DNA of 64,000 nt from positions 1-64,000 of the forward strand of contig WSXU01000016.1 of assembly GCA_009773455.1 (NCBI GenBank). The letters run 5' to 3'. Of this stretch, positions 28,808 through 38,884 are shown in pieces. The notes below the pieces were generated by a model that worked only from the letters and a program-made list of their open reading frames with translations, had not been told where the DNA came from and ran no database searches. This DNA comes from Bacteroidota bacterium. GTDB lineage: Bacteria; Bacteroidota; Bacteroidia; Bacteroidales; Lentimicrobiaceae. The position numbers and the translations under genes are program-made. Within the stretch, counting starts at the first letter, position 1, and every line of letters starts with the position of its first letter.

Positions 28808-29920
28808 ATGGATTTGAAGCCAGGCGATAAAGTACGTTTTTTAAATGAAAAAGGAGGTGGCATCGTCACCGGAATCCTCAGCAACACCATGGTGAATGTC
28901 GCCATTGAAGAGGGCTTTGTGGTGCCGGTGCAGGTTAAGGACCTGATTGTGATTGAACCCAAAGGGGCAGCCGACCGCTTCTTCGACCGGCAGGTGAAAG
29001 TAAACCTTCCCGAAAAGGCGGCAGCGGTTCCCGAAAAGGCAAAAGAACCCGCCCCCGTTCCCGAAACAAGCAACGATGACCGGATCAGCTACCTCTACCG
29101 TCAATCGGGCATCCGGGCCATCGAAGGCATTTATATGGCCTTTGCCCCGCACGACCAGAAATGGCTCATTTCGGGCAACCTTGATATTTTCCTTGTAAAC
29201 AACACCGGATACGACGCCCTGTTCTCCTTTTCGCTGATGGAAGAAGAAAAGGGTTATGCCGGTGTTGATTATGATGTGATTCCTCCTTATTCGAAACTTC
29301 TGCTTGAGACCATCAGCCGCGAGGACATCGAGGGCTGGTCGGACGGTGTGATGCAGGTGATTTTCCATAAAAATGAGATCAGCCCGATCCTTAGCCCGCT
29401 GCATGCCGCTTTTAAAATTAAACCGGTCAGATTCTACAAGGAGACCAGCTACCAGGATTTCCCGCTGATCGGGTTGAAGGCTGTACTCATCAACCTGGGC
29501 GATCTTGCCGGGCAGGTGATCATCTCATCCACTGAAACCTTTGCCAAATCGGGAATTGATCCGGCAGCGAAGCAGAAACTCACAGCCCTGACCCCTGAAG
29601 CCGTCATCGATATACACAAAACGGCGCCATTTGAAGCTGAGGTTGACCTGCATATTTCGGCACTACGTCAGGACTACACGGAGATGCCGCAGAATGAAAT
29701 CCTCATCTACCAGCTCGAATACTTCAGCCGCATGCTCGAAAGCGCCATTGCGCACAATTATACAAAAGTGACTTTTATACACGGCATCGGCAATGGTACG
29801 CTGAAAACTGCCATCAAGACACGTCTGGCCGAATACGATCATCTGGAGATCCGCAACGCCCCATTTGCAAAATTCGGGTATGGAGCGGTGGAGGTGGTGA
29901 TCAGCCAGAAAGGGAGCTGA
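28808..29920 (+). CDS. DUF2027 domain protein with C-terminal Smr domain
   Basis: MDLKPGDKVRFLNEKGGGIVTGILSNTMVNVAIEEGFVVPVQVKDLIVI; Smr: FEAEVDLHISALRQ...HNYTKVTFIHGIGNGTLKTAIKTRLAEY. Confidence 0.9.
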   Translation: MDLKPGDKVRFLNEKGGGIVTGILSNTMVNVAIEEGFVVPVQVKDLIVIEPKGAADRFFDRQVKVNLPEKAAAVPEKAKEPAPVPETSNDDRISYLYRQSGIRAIEGIYMAFAPHDQKWLISGNLDIFLVNNTGYDALFSFSLMEEEKGYAGVDYDVIPPYSKLLLETISREDIEGWSDGVMQVIFHKNEISPILSPLHAAFKIKPVRFYKETSYQDFPLIGLKAVLINLGDLAGQVIISSTETFAKSGIDPAAKQKLTALTPEAVIDIHKTAPFEAEVDLHISALRQDYTEMPQNEILIYQLEYFSRMLESAIAHNYTKVTFIHGIGNGTLKTAIKTRLAEYDHLEIRNAPFAKFGYGAVEVVISQKGS

Positions 29921-30096
29921 GATGAGTGATGGGTTACAAGGGTTTGTTTATAGCGGAAGAGCGATGGAGCGACTTCAGCGCTAATTGCCTGTCCGGGGTT
30001 TGAATGAGCACGGCCACTCCCCTTCATCAACTTTCAGAATAATTTTCAAGATATTAGATTAGATTTAATATCAATACTCCGGAGATAGGCATTCCA

Positions 30097-30181
30097 TTTC
30101 CACGTTAGGAAAATAAATTTCCACGTGTGGAAAATAAGATTTCTACGTGTGGAAAATAAATTTCCTCAGCAGGAAAATCAA
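30097..30181. repeat. Four tandem 21-22 bp units, each with internal dyad symmetry (consensus TTTCCACGTGTGGAAAATAAA)
   Basis: Units at 30097, 30118, 30140, 30161; TTTCCAC-GT-GTGGAAA core. Confidence 0.92.
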
Positions 30182-30519
30182 TATCACCACAGATATTCTA
30201 TGTATGTATATTATTTTCATTGAGAATCATCATTCCTGTATGATATAATGATAATGATGGATAACTTAACTTAAGATAAATATTTTAAATATAAATCAAC
30301 AATACATAAATAAAGCCACCGGAATTGGTTATCTTCGTTTGAAGAATATCGATTTTTAGATGAGTTGTGCTGATTGAAAACGACTTTGGTTTACATAGTT
30401 GTTTGGTAAGATATATGAGATTACCTTCGGTGAACTCTCCGCCTCAGGCGGATCGGTTCTTCGCTAACGCTCAGAAAGACTTTGATTTACCAGGCTCCCT
30501 CCTTCTAACTCTATTGTAT

Positions 30520-30562
30520 TGTCATTCTGAACGTAACATCGTGAAGAAAAGAATCTCAAGTG
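30520..30562 (+). repeat. Dispersed intergenic repeat of the GTCATTCTGA...GAAGAATCTC type
   Basis: tgtcattctgaacgtaacatcgtgaagaaaagaatctcaagtg resembles a repeat seen in intergenic regions of many bacteria. Confidence 0.5.
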
Positions 30563-30692
30563 TAATTTTTTATAAGTTTACCGAACAATACTGTTTGGTT
30601 TATTAGAATTACGATTTTAATTGGAGGGTTCAAAAATATAACTACAATCCGATAAACAACCAGCAATTATTATTGAAAAAAAACCAATCGCC

Positions 30693-31163
30693 ATGAACTA
30701 TAAAACAACTTTAATTGCAATGATTTTACTATCATTATTTTTTGATTCTCACTGTCAGGAGATACAAAAGAGGATCAATAAGAATGCGGTCCGATTCGAT
30801 TTTTCATCACTAATCCTTGTGAATTCATTTTCCATTAATTATGAAAGGACAGTGATCTATAAAGAATACTTTAAAACCAATCTGAATGCCGGGTTTGGAG
30901 GTTGGGCCTTTTCAGACGTCGATCATTTTGACACATATTGGGGTTTGCCTTTTTCTATAAATATTATGGCAGGAAAGAAACATCATTTCGATTTTCATTA
31001 TGGAAAAGTCATCCTTGCTCCGTTTGGGAAGATTGAAAACATGACAAGGTTTTATCCAAATATAGATATTGGTTATCGTTATCAGGATTTTAATAAAAAT
31101 TCATTTTTCCGTTTTTTCATTGGAATAAATGGTGTTGGCTTCGGATTTGGAGCTAGATTATAA
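30693..31163 (+). CDS. Small secreted/outer-membrane hypothetical protein
   Basis: Signal peptide MNYKTTLIAMILLSLFFDSHCQE; barrel-like strands ending FRFFIGINGVGFGFGARL. Confidence 0.65.
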   Translation: MNYKTTLIAMILLSLFFDSHCQEIQKRINKNAVRFDFSSLILVNSFSINYERTVIYKEYFKTNLNAGFGGWAFSDVDHFDTYWGLPFSINIMAGKKHHFDFHYGKVILAPFGKIENMTRFYPNIDIGYRYQDFNKNSFFRFFIGINGVGFGFGARL

Positions 31164-31757
31164 GCATTAAGCAATACACAATAGGGCAAACTACTCTCCA
31201 ACCTGCACATCAGCTGACCCAGTCAACGGATTCTGAGTCAGATCGCCCTCCCACCTATGCGTTTGGGCAGATGCGGAGGTGTGATCTGGACTTACGCCGG
31301 TTTTCCGTTCCTCCCCGACGATATGCGATTCTGTCTGTTTTAGTCTGTCACCTGATGTGTGCAACATATCTTGGTTCATTTTCTTCTCCTTTCAGGCCAG
31401 TAACAATGGTAAACAATCCGGGATTAATACCGTTCAGCGCAGCCTGGCTTGTTCCGTCATCACTGGCAGGAAGTTAGAAGGGTGATTACTTCATCATAAA
31501 TGGCAATATACACGCAACCAAAATCTCAAATTATGTACTATATTTGATCTGGGTTGCAAAATCTTTTAACCTGACCAATTAGGCTTAACCAGTTAAAAGC
31601 CCGACAGATCCCTTTCTTGATTGCGTTATTATTGATAGCGCTGTTTTTGGTACCCGGGAAGCTTTATATTTAAAATGCAACTGATAATCCGGTATTAGCC
31701 AATTCGAAAAAAACATTTTTCAGAGGTAAGTAAATAAAGTACCAATAATTGGAAAAC

Positions 31758-34484
31758 ATGAAAAAAGGTAACACCAATAAAGAAGATTCTGTTTCTCAAC
31801 CTTCGGAGCGGAATATTTCAAATAAGATCAGTTTCCCAATTGCAGGTATTGGCGCCTCGGCAGGAGGATTGGAAGCATTGGAACTATTTTTCGGAAATGT
31901 GCCCAAAAATTGCGGAATAGCTTTCGTGGTTATTCAACATCTCGACCCAAATCACACTGGAATTATGCCCGAACTTTTGCAGCGGATTACCACTATGAAA
32001 GTGCTACAGGTAAAAGATCAGATGCAGGTGCAGGCTAATCATGTATATGTAATACCGCCAAACAAAAGCATGTCTGTTTTAAACGGTTGTTTGCATTTGT
32101 TTGAACCTGTCGAGTTGCGTGGGTTGCGACTGCCGATAGATTATTTTTTCCGTTCATTGGCCGAAGACCAAAACGAAAAAAGCATTGGTATAATTCTCTC
32201 GGGTATGGGCAGCGACGGCAGTCTGGGACTAAAAGCGATAAAAGAAAAAAACGGCATCGTGGCAGTGCAGGACCCATCAACCGCCAAATTTGATGGCATG
32301 CCGCAAAGTGCTGTAAATCATGTTATTGTTGATATTGTGGCATCAGCAACAGAACTACCCTCAAAATTAATTTCATTTCTCAAACTCAGTCCTGCAATTG
32401 CGCAGAAAGTCATAATTGATGATAAAAGCAAAAGCAATCTCGAAAAAATAATTATTTTGCTGCGGGCACAAACCGGCCACGATTTTTCGCAGTATAAAAA
32501 AAACACCTTGTTACGGCGTATCGAACGACGCATGAACGTTCATCAAATTGACAAAATTTCAAATTACGTCCGGTTTTTGCAGGAAAATCCAAAAGAACTG
32601 GATATACTATTTAAAGAGTTATTGATAGGCGTAACCAATTTTTTCCGCGACACTGCCGTTTGGAAAAAACTCAAAGAAAAAGTGTTACCCGACTTATTTA
32701 ATGAATTACCCAACGGACACACTTTAAGAGCCTGGATTACGGGCTGTTCAACAGGTGAAGAAGCCTATTCGCTGGCAATAGTTTTTAAGGAAGCATACGA
32801 AACAGTAAAACACAAAAAAACCTTCACATTACAAATATTTGCCACAGACATTGATAGCGATGCTATTGAGATCGCCAGAAAAGGATTTTTCAACGAAAAT
32901 ATTGCTGCCGATGTTTCGCCCGAGCGGATGAGCCGGTTTTTTACAAAAGACGAAAACGGTTTTCGAGTAAATAATGGTATACGCGAAATGGTGGTATTTG
33001 CATCTCATGATGTGATAAAAGACCCTCCATTCACCAAATTAGACCTGCTTTCGTGCCGCAATTTATTAATTTACCTGGAACCCGAATTGCAAAAAAAACT
33101 GATGAATTTGTTTCATTACAGTCTCAGTGCCGGTGGAGTGATGGTGCTTGGCAGTGCTGAAAACGAAAACTCACAGAACAATCAATTTGTTCCGCTCGAT
33201 TCCAAATTGAAACTTTACAAACGCTCTGTCATTCCCTCGACCAATGAAATGATTGACTTTCCAAGTTCATTTACCCATTCAAAAGCAATAAAACCCAAAG
33301 AAACAAAACCAGCAAAAGTGGCAGAAAATATTCAAATCCTTACCGACCAATTGCTATTGCATCGTTTTGCACCCACCAGTGTGCTGATTAACTCCGAAGG
33401 CGATATATTATACATTACAGGCAAAACAGGCAAATATTTAGAACCCGCAGCCGGCAAAGCGAACTGGAACATTTATGCCATGGCACGCGAAGGTTTACGC
33501 AACGAACTTCCGGGAGCAATACGCCGGGCTAAACAAAATTACGATGCAGTAAAATTACATACTATAAAAGTTGGAACAAACGGCGGAACTCAGTTTGTTG
33601 ATGTAACAATTCAACTCATAGAAAAGCCAGATGCTCTGAAAGGTACAATCATTATTATCTTTTATGATGTGACAAATATTCCAAGATCAACCATCGGCAA
33701 AACAAAAAAAGGAAATCTTTCAACCATTCGGGAACAGGAATTAGCCCTTGAATTGCAACGCGCCAACGAAGAGTTGCAAAGCACACGCGAAGAGATGCAG
33801 ACCACACAGGAAGAATTAAAATCGTCGAATGAAGAAATGCAATCAACCAACGAAGAACTTCAATCGACCAACGAAGAACTTACCACATCGAAGGAAGAGA
33901 TGCAAAGCCTGAACGAAGAACTGCAAACCGTTAATATTGAATTGCAAAGCAAGATAAACGAATATATGGTTGCCAGCAACGACATGAAAAACCTGCTGAA
34001 CAGCACCGATATTGCCACCCTGTTTCTCGACAAAGAATTAAATATCCGTCGCTTTACCGACACAATTACAAAATTATTCAAATTACGACCTGCCGATATT
34101 GGCCGGCCATTTACCGATATGGTTACCGATTTGCAATACCCCGAAATAGCCAGCCATGCTCTTGAAGTATTACGAACGCTTGTGTTTAAAGAAACCGATA
34201 TTTCAACCAACGACCAGCGGTGGTTTACCGTTCGCATAATGCCCTACCGCACCCACGACGACCACATTGATGGGCTGGTACTCACATTTATTGAAATTAC
34301 GAAATCAAAAAAACCGGAAGCCGAATCAGCAATAGCAAACAAAAGTGAAAGGGGAAAGCATGCATCAGATTTAATAATCGCTGATCAGGAAGTTATTTTT
34401 CAGCATGACGAGAATGAAAAATTACAAGCCAAATTAAATCAGGCAATTGAGCTGCTAAAAAAACATAATCTGTATGAATCATGA
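31758..34484 (+). CDS. CheB-CheR fusion with coiled coil and PAS domain(s)
   Basis: CheB: IGASAGGLEALELFF, VVIQHLDPNHTGIMPELLQ, ILSGMGSDGSLGLKAIKEK; CheR: NFFRDTAVW, AWITGCSTGEEAYSLAIVFKEA; EELQSTNEELQSTNEEL coiled coil then PAS. Confidence 0.95.
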   Translation: MKKGNTNKEDSVSQPSERNISNKISFPIAGIGASAGGLEALELFFGNVPKNCGIAFVVIQHLDPNHTGIMPELLQRITTMKVLQVKDQMQVQANHVYVIPPNKSMSVLNGCLHLFEPVELRGLRLPIDYFFRSLAEDQNEKSIGIILSGMGSDGSLGLKAIKEKNGIVAVQDPSTAKFDGMPQSAVNHVIVDIVASATELPSKLISFLKLSPAIAQKVIIDDKSKSNLEKIIILLRAQTGHDFSQYKKNTLLRRIERRMNVHQIDKISNYVRFLQENPKELDILFKELLIGVTNFFRDTAVWKKLKEKVLPDLFNELPNGHTLRAWITGCSTGEEAYSLAIVFKEAYETVKHKKTFTLQIFATDIDSDAIEIARKGFFNENIAADVSPERMSRFFTKDENGFRVNNGIREMVVFASHDVIKDPPFTKLDLLSCRNLLIYLEPELQKKLMNLFHYSLSAGGVMVLGSAENENSQNNQFVPLDSKLKLYKRSVIPSTNEMIDFPSSFTHSKAIKPKETKPAKVAENIQILTDQLLLHRFAPTSVLINSEGDILYITGKTGKYLEPAAGKANWNIYAMAREGLRNELPGAIRRAKQNYDAVKLHTIKVGTNGGTQFVDVTIQLIEKPDALKGTIIIIFYDVTNIPRSTIGKTKKGNLSTIREQELALELQRANEELQSTREEMQTTQEELKSSNEEMQSTNEELQSTNEELTTSKEEMQSLNEELQTVNIELQSKINEYMVASNDMKNLLNSTDIATLFLDKELNIRRFTDTITKLFKLRPADIGRPFTDMVTDLQYPEIASHALEVLRTLVFKETDISTNDQRWFTVRIMPYRTHDDHIDGLVLTFIEITKSKKPEAESAIANKSERGKHASDLIIADQEVIFQHDENEKLQAKLNQAIELLKKHNLYES

Positions 34485-37400
34485 AAAAGCAAAACAAAAG
34501 TTTAACCGATGCTGCTTTGCTTCGCCAAAAGGCAGAAGAACAAATGAAACTGCGGAAATCGGGAACAAATAAAACTGTTTCTGAAGCAGACCTGCTGAAG
34601 CTGATATACGAATTGGAGGTTCATCAGATTGAGCTTGAATTGCAAAACGAAGAATTGGTAATAGCAAAAGAAAAGGCAGAACTTGCAGAAGAGAAATATA
34701 CCGAATTGTATGATTTTGCGCCATCGGGATATCTTACGCTTTCGAAAACCGGGGAAATTAAAGAACTTAATTTTTCTGCCGCAAGCATGCTTGGCAAGGA
34801 GCGCTCAAAACTGATCGAAAAGCGATTTGATTTTTTTGTTTCGATTGACACGCAAACGACATTTGATCTTTTTTTACTCGATGTTTTTACAAGCAAAGTA
34901 AAACAAACCTGCGAGGTAATTATTGCAACCGATGGCAACTTGCCAATATATGTAAATATCGACGGTATTGTTAGTCAGGATATTGAATTTTGCCTGCTGA
35001 CAATCACTGATATTACTGAAAGAAAACGTGAGGAAAGAAATTTATTGGACGAGAAAGAACATGTTGAAGTAAGCGAAAATAAATTCAGGACGTTGTCGGA
35101 AAATTCTCCTGTCATTATTTACAGGATACTACTTAAACCTACTTTCAAATTTGATTATGTAAGTCCGGTAGTAACAAAAATTACAGGTTATACTCCCGAA
35201 GATCATTATGCTGATCCTGAGTTAGGTTTTAAACTGGTGCATCCCGACGACCGGATTATACTTGAAGAAACAAAACATAAAACACAGGGTGAGCCAATTA
35301 TACTGCGTTGGATAACAAAAAGCGGAAAAATAATATGGACTGAACAGCGAAATGTGTTAATTTTTGATACGGCAGGCAATCCATCTGCTATTGAAGGAAT
35401 TGCAACAGACATAACATTACAAAAAGAGGCAGAAGAGGCGCTGGAGAATTCGATGCAAATGCTCGAAAAAACCATGTACAGCCTGCTTGATGCAGTGTTG
35501 ATAATTGATGCCGATACTGTGAAGATTATGGACTGTAACCCAGCCGCATCAACTATCTTCGGTTACAGCAGGCAGGAGATGCTAGGGCAGACAACGGCGT
35601 TCCTGCATGTGGATGAGGCATCGTTGGAAGTTTTCAGGCAGCACCTTAATTCCGACATGAAAGCGGGAAAAGAATTCATGTTTCTGCCGGAGTTTAAGAT
35701 GAAACACAAAAATGGAACTGTGTTTTTCAGTGAGCACAGCGTGGTTCCATTAAAAAACAAGCTAGGCCAGCGCATCGGGTGGGTGAGCGTAGTACGGGAT
35801 ATTACCGAACGGAAAAATGCAGAACTGGCTTTAATTGAAAGTGAACTTTTTGCCAATACCATTGCCAGCAGCACTCCGGCACTGCTATATCTGTATGATT
35901 TTGAAAAAGAGGAAAATATATGGACCAATGATGCTCATAAGCGCTTTTTTGAGGAAATAAACAAAAATGCCGGAGGGATGCAGTTTGATGAGATTGTACA
36001 GCTTATACATCCTGATGATATTAATTCAGTAGTTGCACATCAAAGTGAATTGAATGATACAGAAAGCATATCGCGTTTTAACACTGAAATAAGGATAAAA
36101 TGTAAGGACTCCTGGAAATGGATGACACATGTTGTTAAAGTGTTTAAAACAGATAACACCGGAAAACCTTTGCAGTTGCTTGGTGCTTTGTTTGATATTG
36201 ATGAGATAAAAAGGACTCAACAGAATTTGCTGGATGCAAAGGAAAGAGCTGAAGAAAATGAAAACTTTTTCCGCAGCATTTTTGAAAATTCCCCGGTTGG
36301 TAAATCACTCACAGGTTTGGACGGCTCTTTAAAAACGAATAAGGCATTTAGTGATATTCTGGGTTATTCATTTGATGAATTTCAGAAGTTTAATATGAAA
36401 GACATTACTCATCCTGATGATCTTCAAAAATCACTTGATGTTATTGAAAACTTATTAAAAGGTGAAGAATCGGTCATTCATTTTGAAAAAAAATACATCC
36501 ATAAAAACGGATCAATTGTTTACTCAGAAGTGGCAACTACTTTGCATAAAAACAGTGATGGAAAGCCTTTGTTATTTATTACATCTGTTAATAATATAAC
36601 CGAACGCAAGCAGGCAGAAGAAAAAATAATAAAAACAGGTCAGCATTATCAGGCGCTTATTGAAAAAGCCCCTGATGGTATTGCACTTATTGATGCCCAG
36701 GGGAACTTCAGATATATAAGTCCCGCAGCAAAAAAAATGTTTGGTTATGCTCAATCGGATGAAATTTCTGGCAATCCGGCCGAATCTACACATCCGGATG
36801 ACTTGCAAATGGTGTTGGCAGAACTTGGAAAAATATTTGAGGACCCCGCCTATGTCCCAACCCTTGAATATCGCTTTATCGACAAACATGGACAATGGCA
36901 TTGGATAAAAACCACGTTCAGTAATTTACTCGCCAATCCTAATGTGGAATCTATTGTGTTGAATTTCCATGATATTACCGAACATAAGCTATCCGTAGCT
37001 ATGTTTAAGGATATTATTGTGAAGAATCCAATGTCAATTCAGATACTCGATATGGAGGGATTTCCGATACAGGTAAATCCGGCACATACCAAACTTTTTG
37101 GTGTTGAACCTCCATCCGACTATTCCATTTTTAAGGACAATCAATTGTTATCACTTGGATTCAGCAAATTGTTCGAACGGATTAAACGGGGAGAGGTTGT
37201 TTACTTCCCTGACTCTTATTACAATGTTCATGATGTTGACCCGTCATTTCCTGATTCTCCGGCATGGGTCAGGGCATTTGGATTTACATTAAACGACAAT
37301 AACGGAAAGCCGGATAAAATAGTTTTAATGCATGAAAATATCACGGAGCGCAAAAATGCAGAAGCCCTGCTGGATGATATTATTGAAAACAATCCATTAT

Positions 37401-38884
37401 CAATTCAGGTAGTTGATAAAGACGGGTATACGATCAGAGGAAATCCTGCATTTATTAAACTTTTTGGTTCGGCTCCTCCACCTGAATTTTCAATTTTTGA
37501 CGATTTGAAAAGCAAAAGCCCTGATCTGGGAAAATTGGTTTCCAGGGTCAAAAACGGAGAGATTGCTCATTTGCCTGACATCTATTTCAATGCACACGAT
37601 GCCATTGAAGAGGCTCCAGATATTCCTCTCTGGATCCGGGCATTGATTTTCCCATTAAAAGATATTGTGGGCAAGCCTGAACGATTTGTTTTTATGCATG
37701 AAAACATTACTGAACGTAAAATTGCCGAACAGGAACTAATTAAAGCCAAAGAACATGCCGAAGAAAGCGACCGCCTCAAATCAGCATTCCTGGCCAATAT
37801 GTCACATGAAATACGAACTCCGATGAATGGCATTCTGGGCTTTTCCGAATTGCTGAAAAACCCCGGGCTCACAGGTAAGCAGCAGCAGGAGTATATTGGC
37901 ATTATTGAGAAAAGCGGCGCCCGTATGCTCAATATCATTAATGATATTGTTGATATTTCCAAAATCGAAGCCGGTCTGATGAACGTCAGTATCAGGGAAA
38001 CTGATATCAACGAGAAGATCGAATACATATATATGTTCTTTCAACCCCAGGTTGAAGAAAAAGGAATGCAGCTTCTCTTTAGAAACTCCTTACCACAAAA
38101 AGAAGCCATCATTAAAACAGACAATGAGAAAGTCAATTCAATTCTCTCCAATCTGGTTAAAAATGCCATTAAATTCAGCGAGGAAGGTTCAATAGAATTT
38201 GGATATGAACGAAAGGGTAACGACCTGGAATTTTTTGTAAAGGATACAGGCATTGGTATACCCAAAGAGAGACAGGAAGCTATTTTTGAGCGTTTTATTC
38301 AGGCAGATATTTCGGATAAAATGGCCCGGCAGGGAGCTGGATTAGGCTTGTCGATTTCAAAAGCATATGTGGAAATGCTTGGCGGAAAAATTTGGGTAGA
38401 GAGCGAAATAGGTATCGGTACTACATTCTATTTCACCTTACCCTACAATACCGGATCAGAAGAAAAGAAAACCGATGAAAAATCTGTTCCGGTGCAAAAC
38501 GAAAACAATCTGATTGTTCCCGGATTAAAAATAGTGATCGCAGAGGACGATGAAACATCTGAAATGCTTATTTCAATAAACATCAGAGAGTTTAGCAAGG
38601 AAATAATAAAAGTAAGATCAGGTGATGAAGTTGTAGAAGTTTGCCGCAGAAACCCGGACATTGATCTGGTTTTAATGGATATTCAAATGCCCGGGATGAA
38701 CGGCTATGAAGCGACCCGGCTGATCCGGCAGTTCAATCAGAACGTTATTATAATAGCTCAGACAGCATTCGGGCTTACAGGCGACAAAAAGAAGTCAATT
38801 GAAGCCGGCTGTAATGACTATATTTCAAAACCAATAAAGAAAGATGAATTGATGGCATTAATCAATAAGTATTTCAGGAAATAA
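34481..38884 (+). CDS. Multi-PAS hybrid sensor histidine kinase with C-terminal receiver domain
   Basis: Repeated PAS/PAC ends (DITERK); H-box FLANMSHEIRTPMNGILGFSELL; N-box NLVKNAIKFS; DTGIGIP; GAGLGLSISKAYVEMLGG; receiver DLVLMDIQMPGMNGYEATRLIR. Confidence 0.96.
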   Translation: MKKQNKSLTDAALLRQKAEEQMKLRKSGTNKTVSEADLLKLIYELEVHQIELELQNEELVIAKEKAELAEEKYTELYDFAPSGYLTLSKTGEIKELNFSAASMLGKERSKLIEKRFDFFVSIDTQTTFDLFLLDVFTSKVKQTCEVIIATDGNLPIYVNIDGIVSQDIEFCLLTITDITERKREERNLLDEKEHVEVSENKFRTLSENSPVIIYRILLKPTFKFDYVSPVVTKITGYTPEDHYADPELGFKLVHPDDRIILEETKHKTQGEPIILRWITKSGKIIWTEQRNVLIFDTAGNPSAIEGIATDITLQKEAEEALENSMQMLEKTMYSLLDAVLIIDADTVKIMDCNPAASTIFGYSRQEMLGQTTAFLHVDEASLEVFRQHLNSDMKAGKEFMFLPEFKMKHKNGTVFFSEHSVVPLKNKLGQRIGWVSVVRDITERKNAELALIESELFANTIASSTPALLYLYDFEKEENIWTNDAHKRFFEEINKNAGGMQFDEIVQLIHPDDINSVVAHQSELNDTESISRFNTEIRIKCKDSWKWMTHVVKVFKTDNTGKPLQLLGALFDIDEIKRTQQNLLDAKERAEENENFFRSIFENSPVGKSLTGLDGSLKTNKAFSDILGYSFDEFQKFNMKDITHPDDLQKSLDVIENLLKGEESVIHFEKKYIHKNGSIVYSEVATTLHKNSDGKPLLFITSVNNITERKQAEEKIIKTGQHYQALIEKAPDGIALIDAQGNFRYISPAAKKMFGYAQSDEISGNPAESTHPDDLQMVLAELGKIFEDPAYVPTLEYRFIDKHGQWHWIKTTFSNLLANPNVESIVLNFHDITEHKLSVAMFKDIIVKNPMSIQILDMEGFPIQVNPAHTKLFGVEPPSDYSIFKDNQLLSLGFSKLFERIKRGEVVYFPDSYYNVHDVDPSFPDSPAWVRAFGFTLNDNNGKPDKIVLMHENITERKNAEALLDDIIENNPLSIQVVDKDGYTIRGNPAFIKLFGSAPPPEFSIFDDLKSKSPDLGKLVSRVKNGEIAHLPDIYFNAHDAIEEAPDIPLWIRALIFPLKDIVGKPERFVFMHENITERKIAEQELIKAKEHAEESDRLKSAFLANMSHEIRTPMNGILGFSELLKNPGLTGKQQQEYIGIIEKSGARMLNIINDIVDISKIEAGLMNVSIRETDINEKIEYIYMFFQPQVEEKGMQLLFRNSLPQKEAIIKTDNEKVNSILSNLVKNAIKFSEEGSIEFGYERKGNDLEFFVKDTGIGIPKERQEAIFERFIQADISDKMARQGAGLGLSISKAYVEMLGGKIWVESEIGIGTTFYFTLPYNTGSEEKKTDEKSVPVQNENNLIVPGLKIVIAEDDETSEMLISINIREFSKEIIKVRSGDEVVEVCRRNPDIDLVLMDIQMPGMNGYEATRLIRQFNQNVIIIAQTAFGLTGDKKKSIEAGCNDYISKPIKKDELMALINKYFRK

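Noticed and set aside
30097-30181. Possible CRISPR array
   Set aside because: Units are directly tandem with no spacers and have variable centres; no cas genes in the window
31191-31379. 62-aa minus-strand ORF
   Set aside because: Cannot be tied to any family; reported only as part of an unexplained GC-rich block
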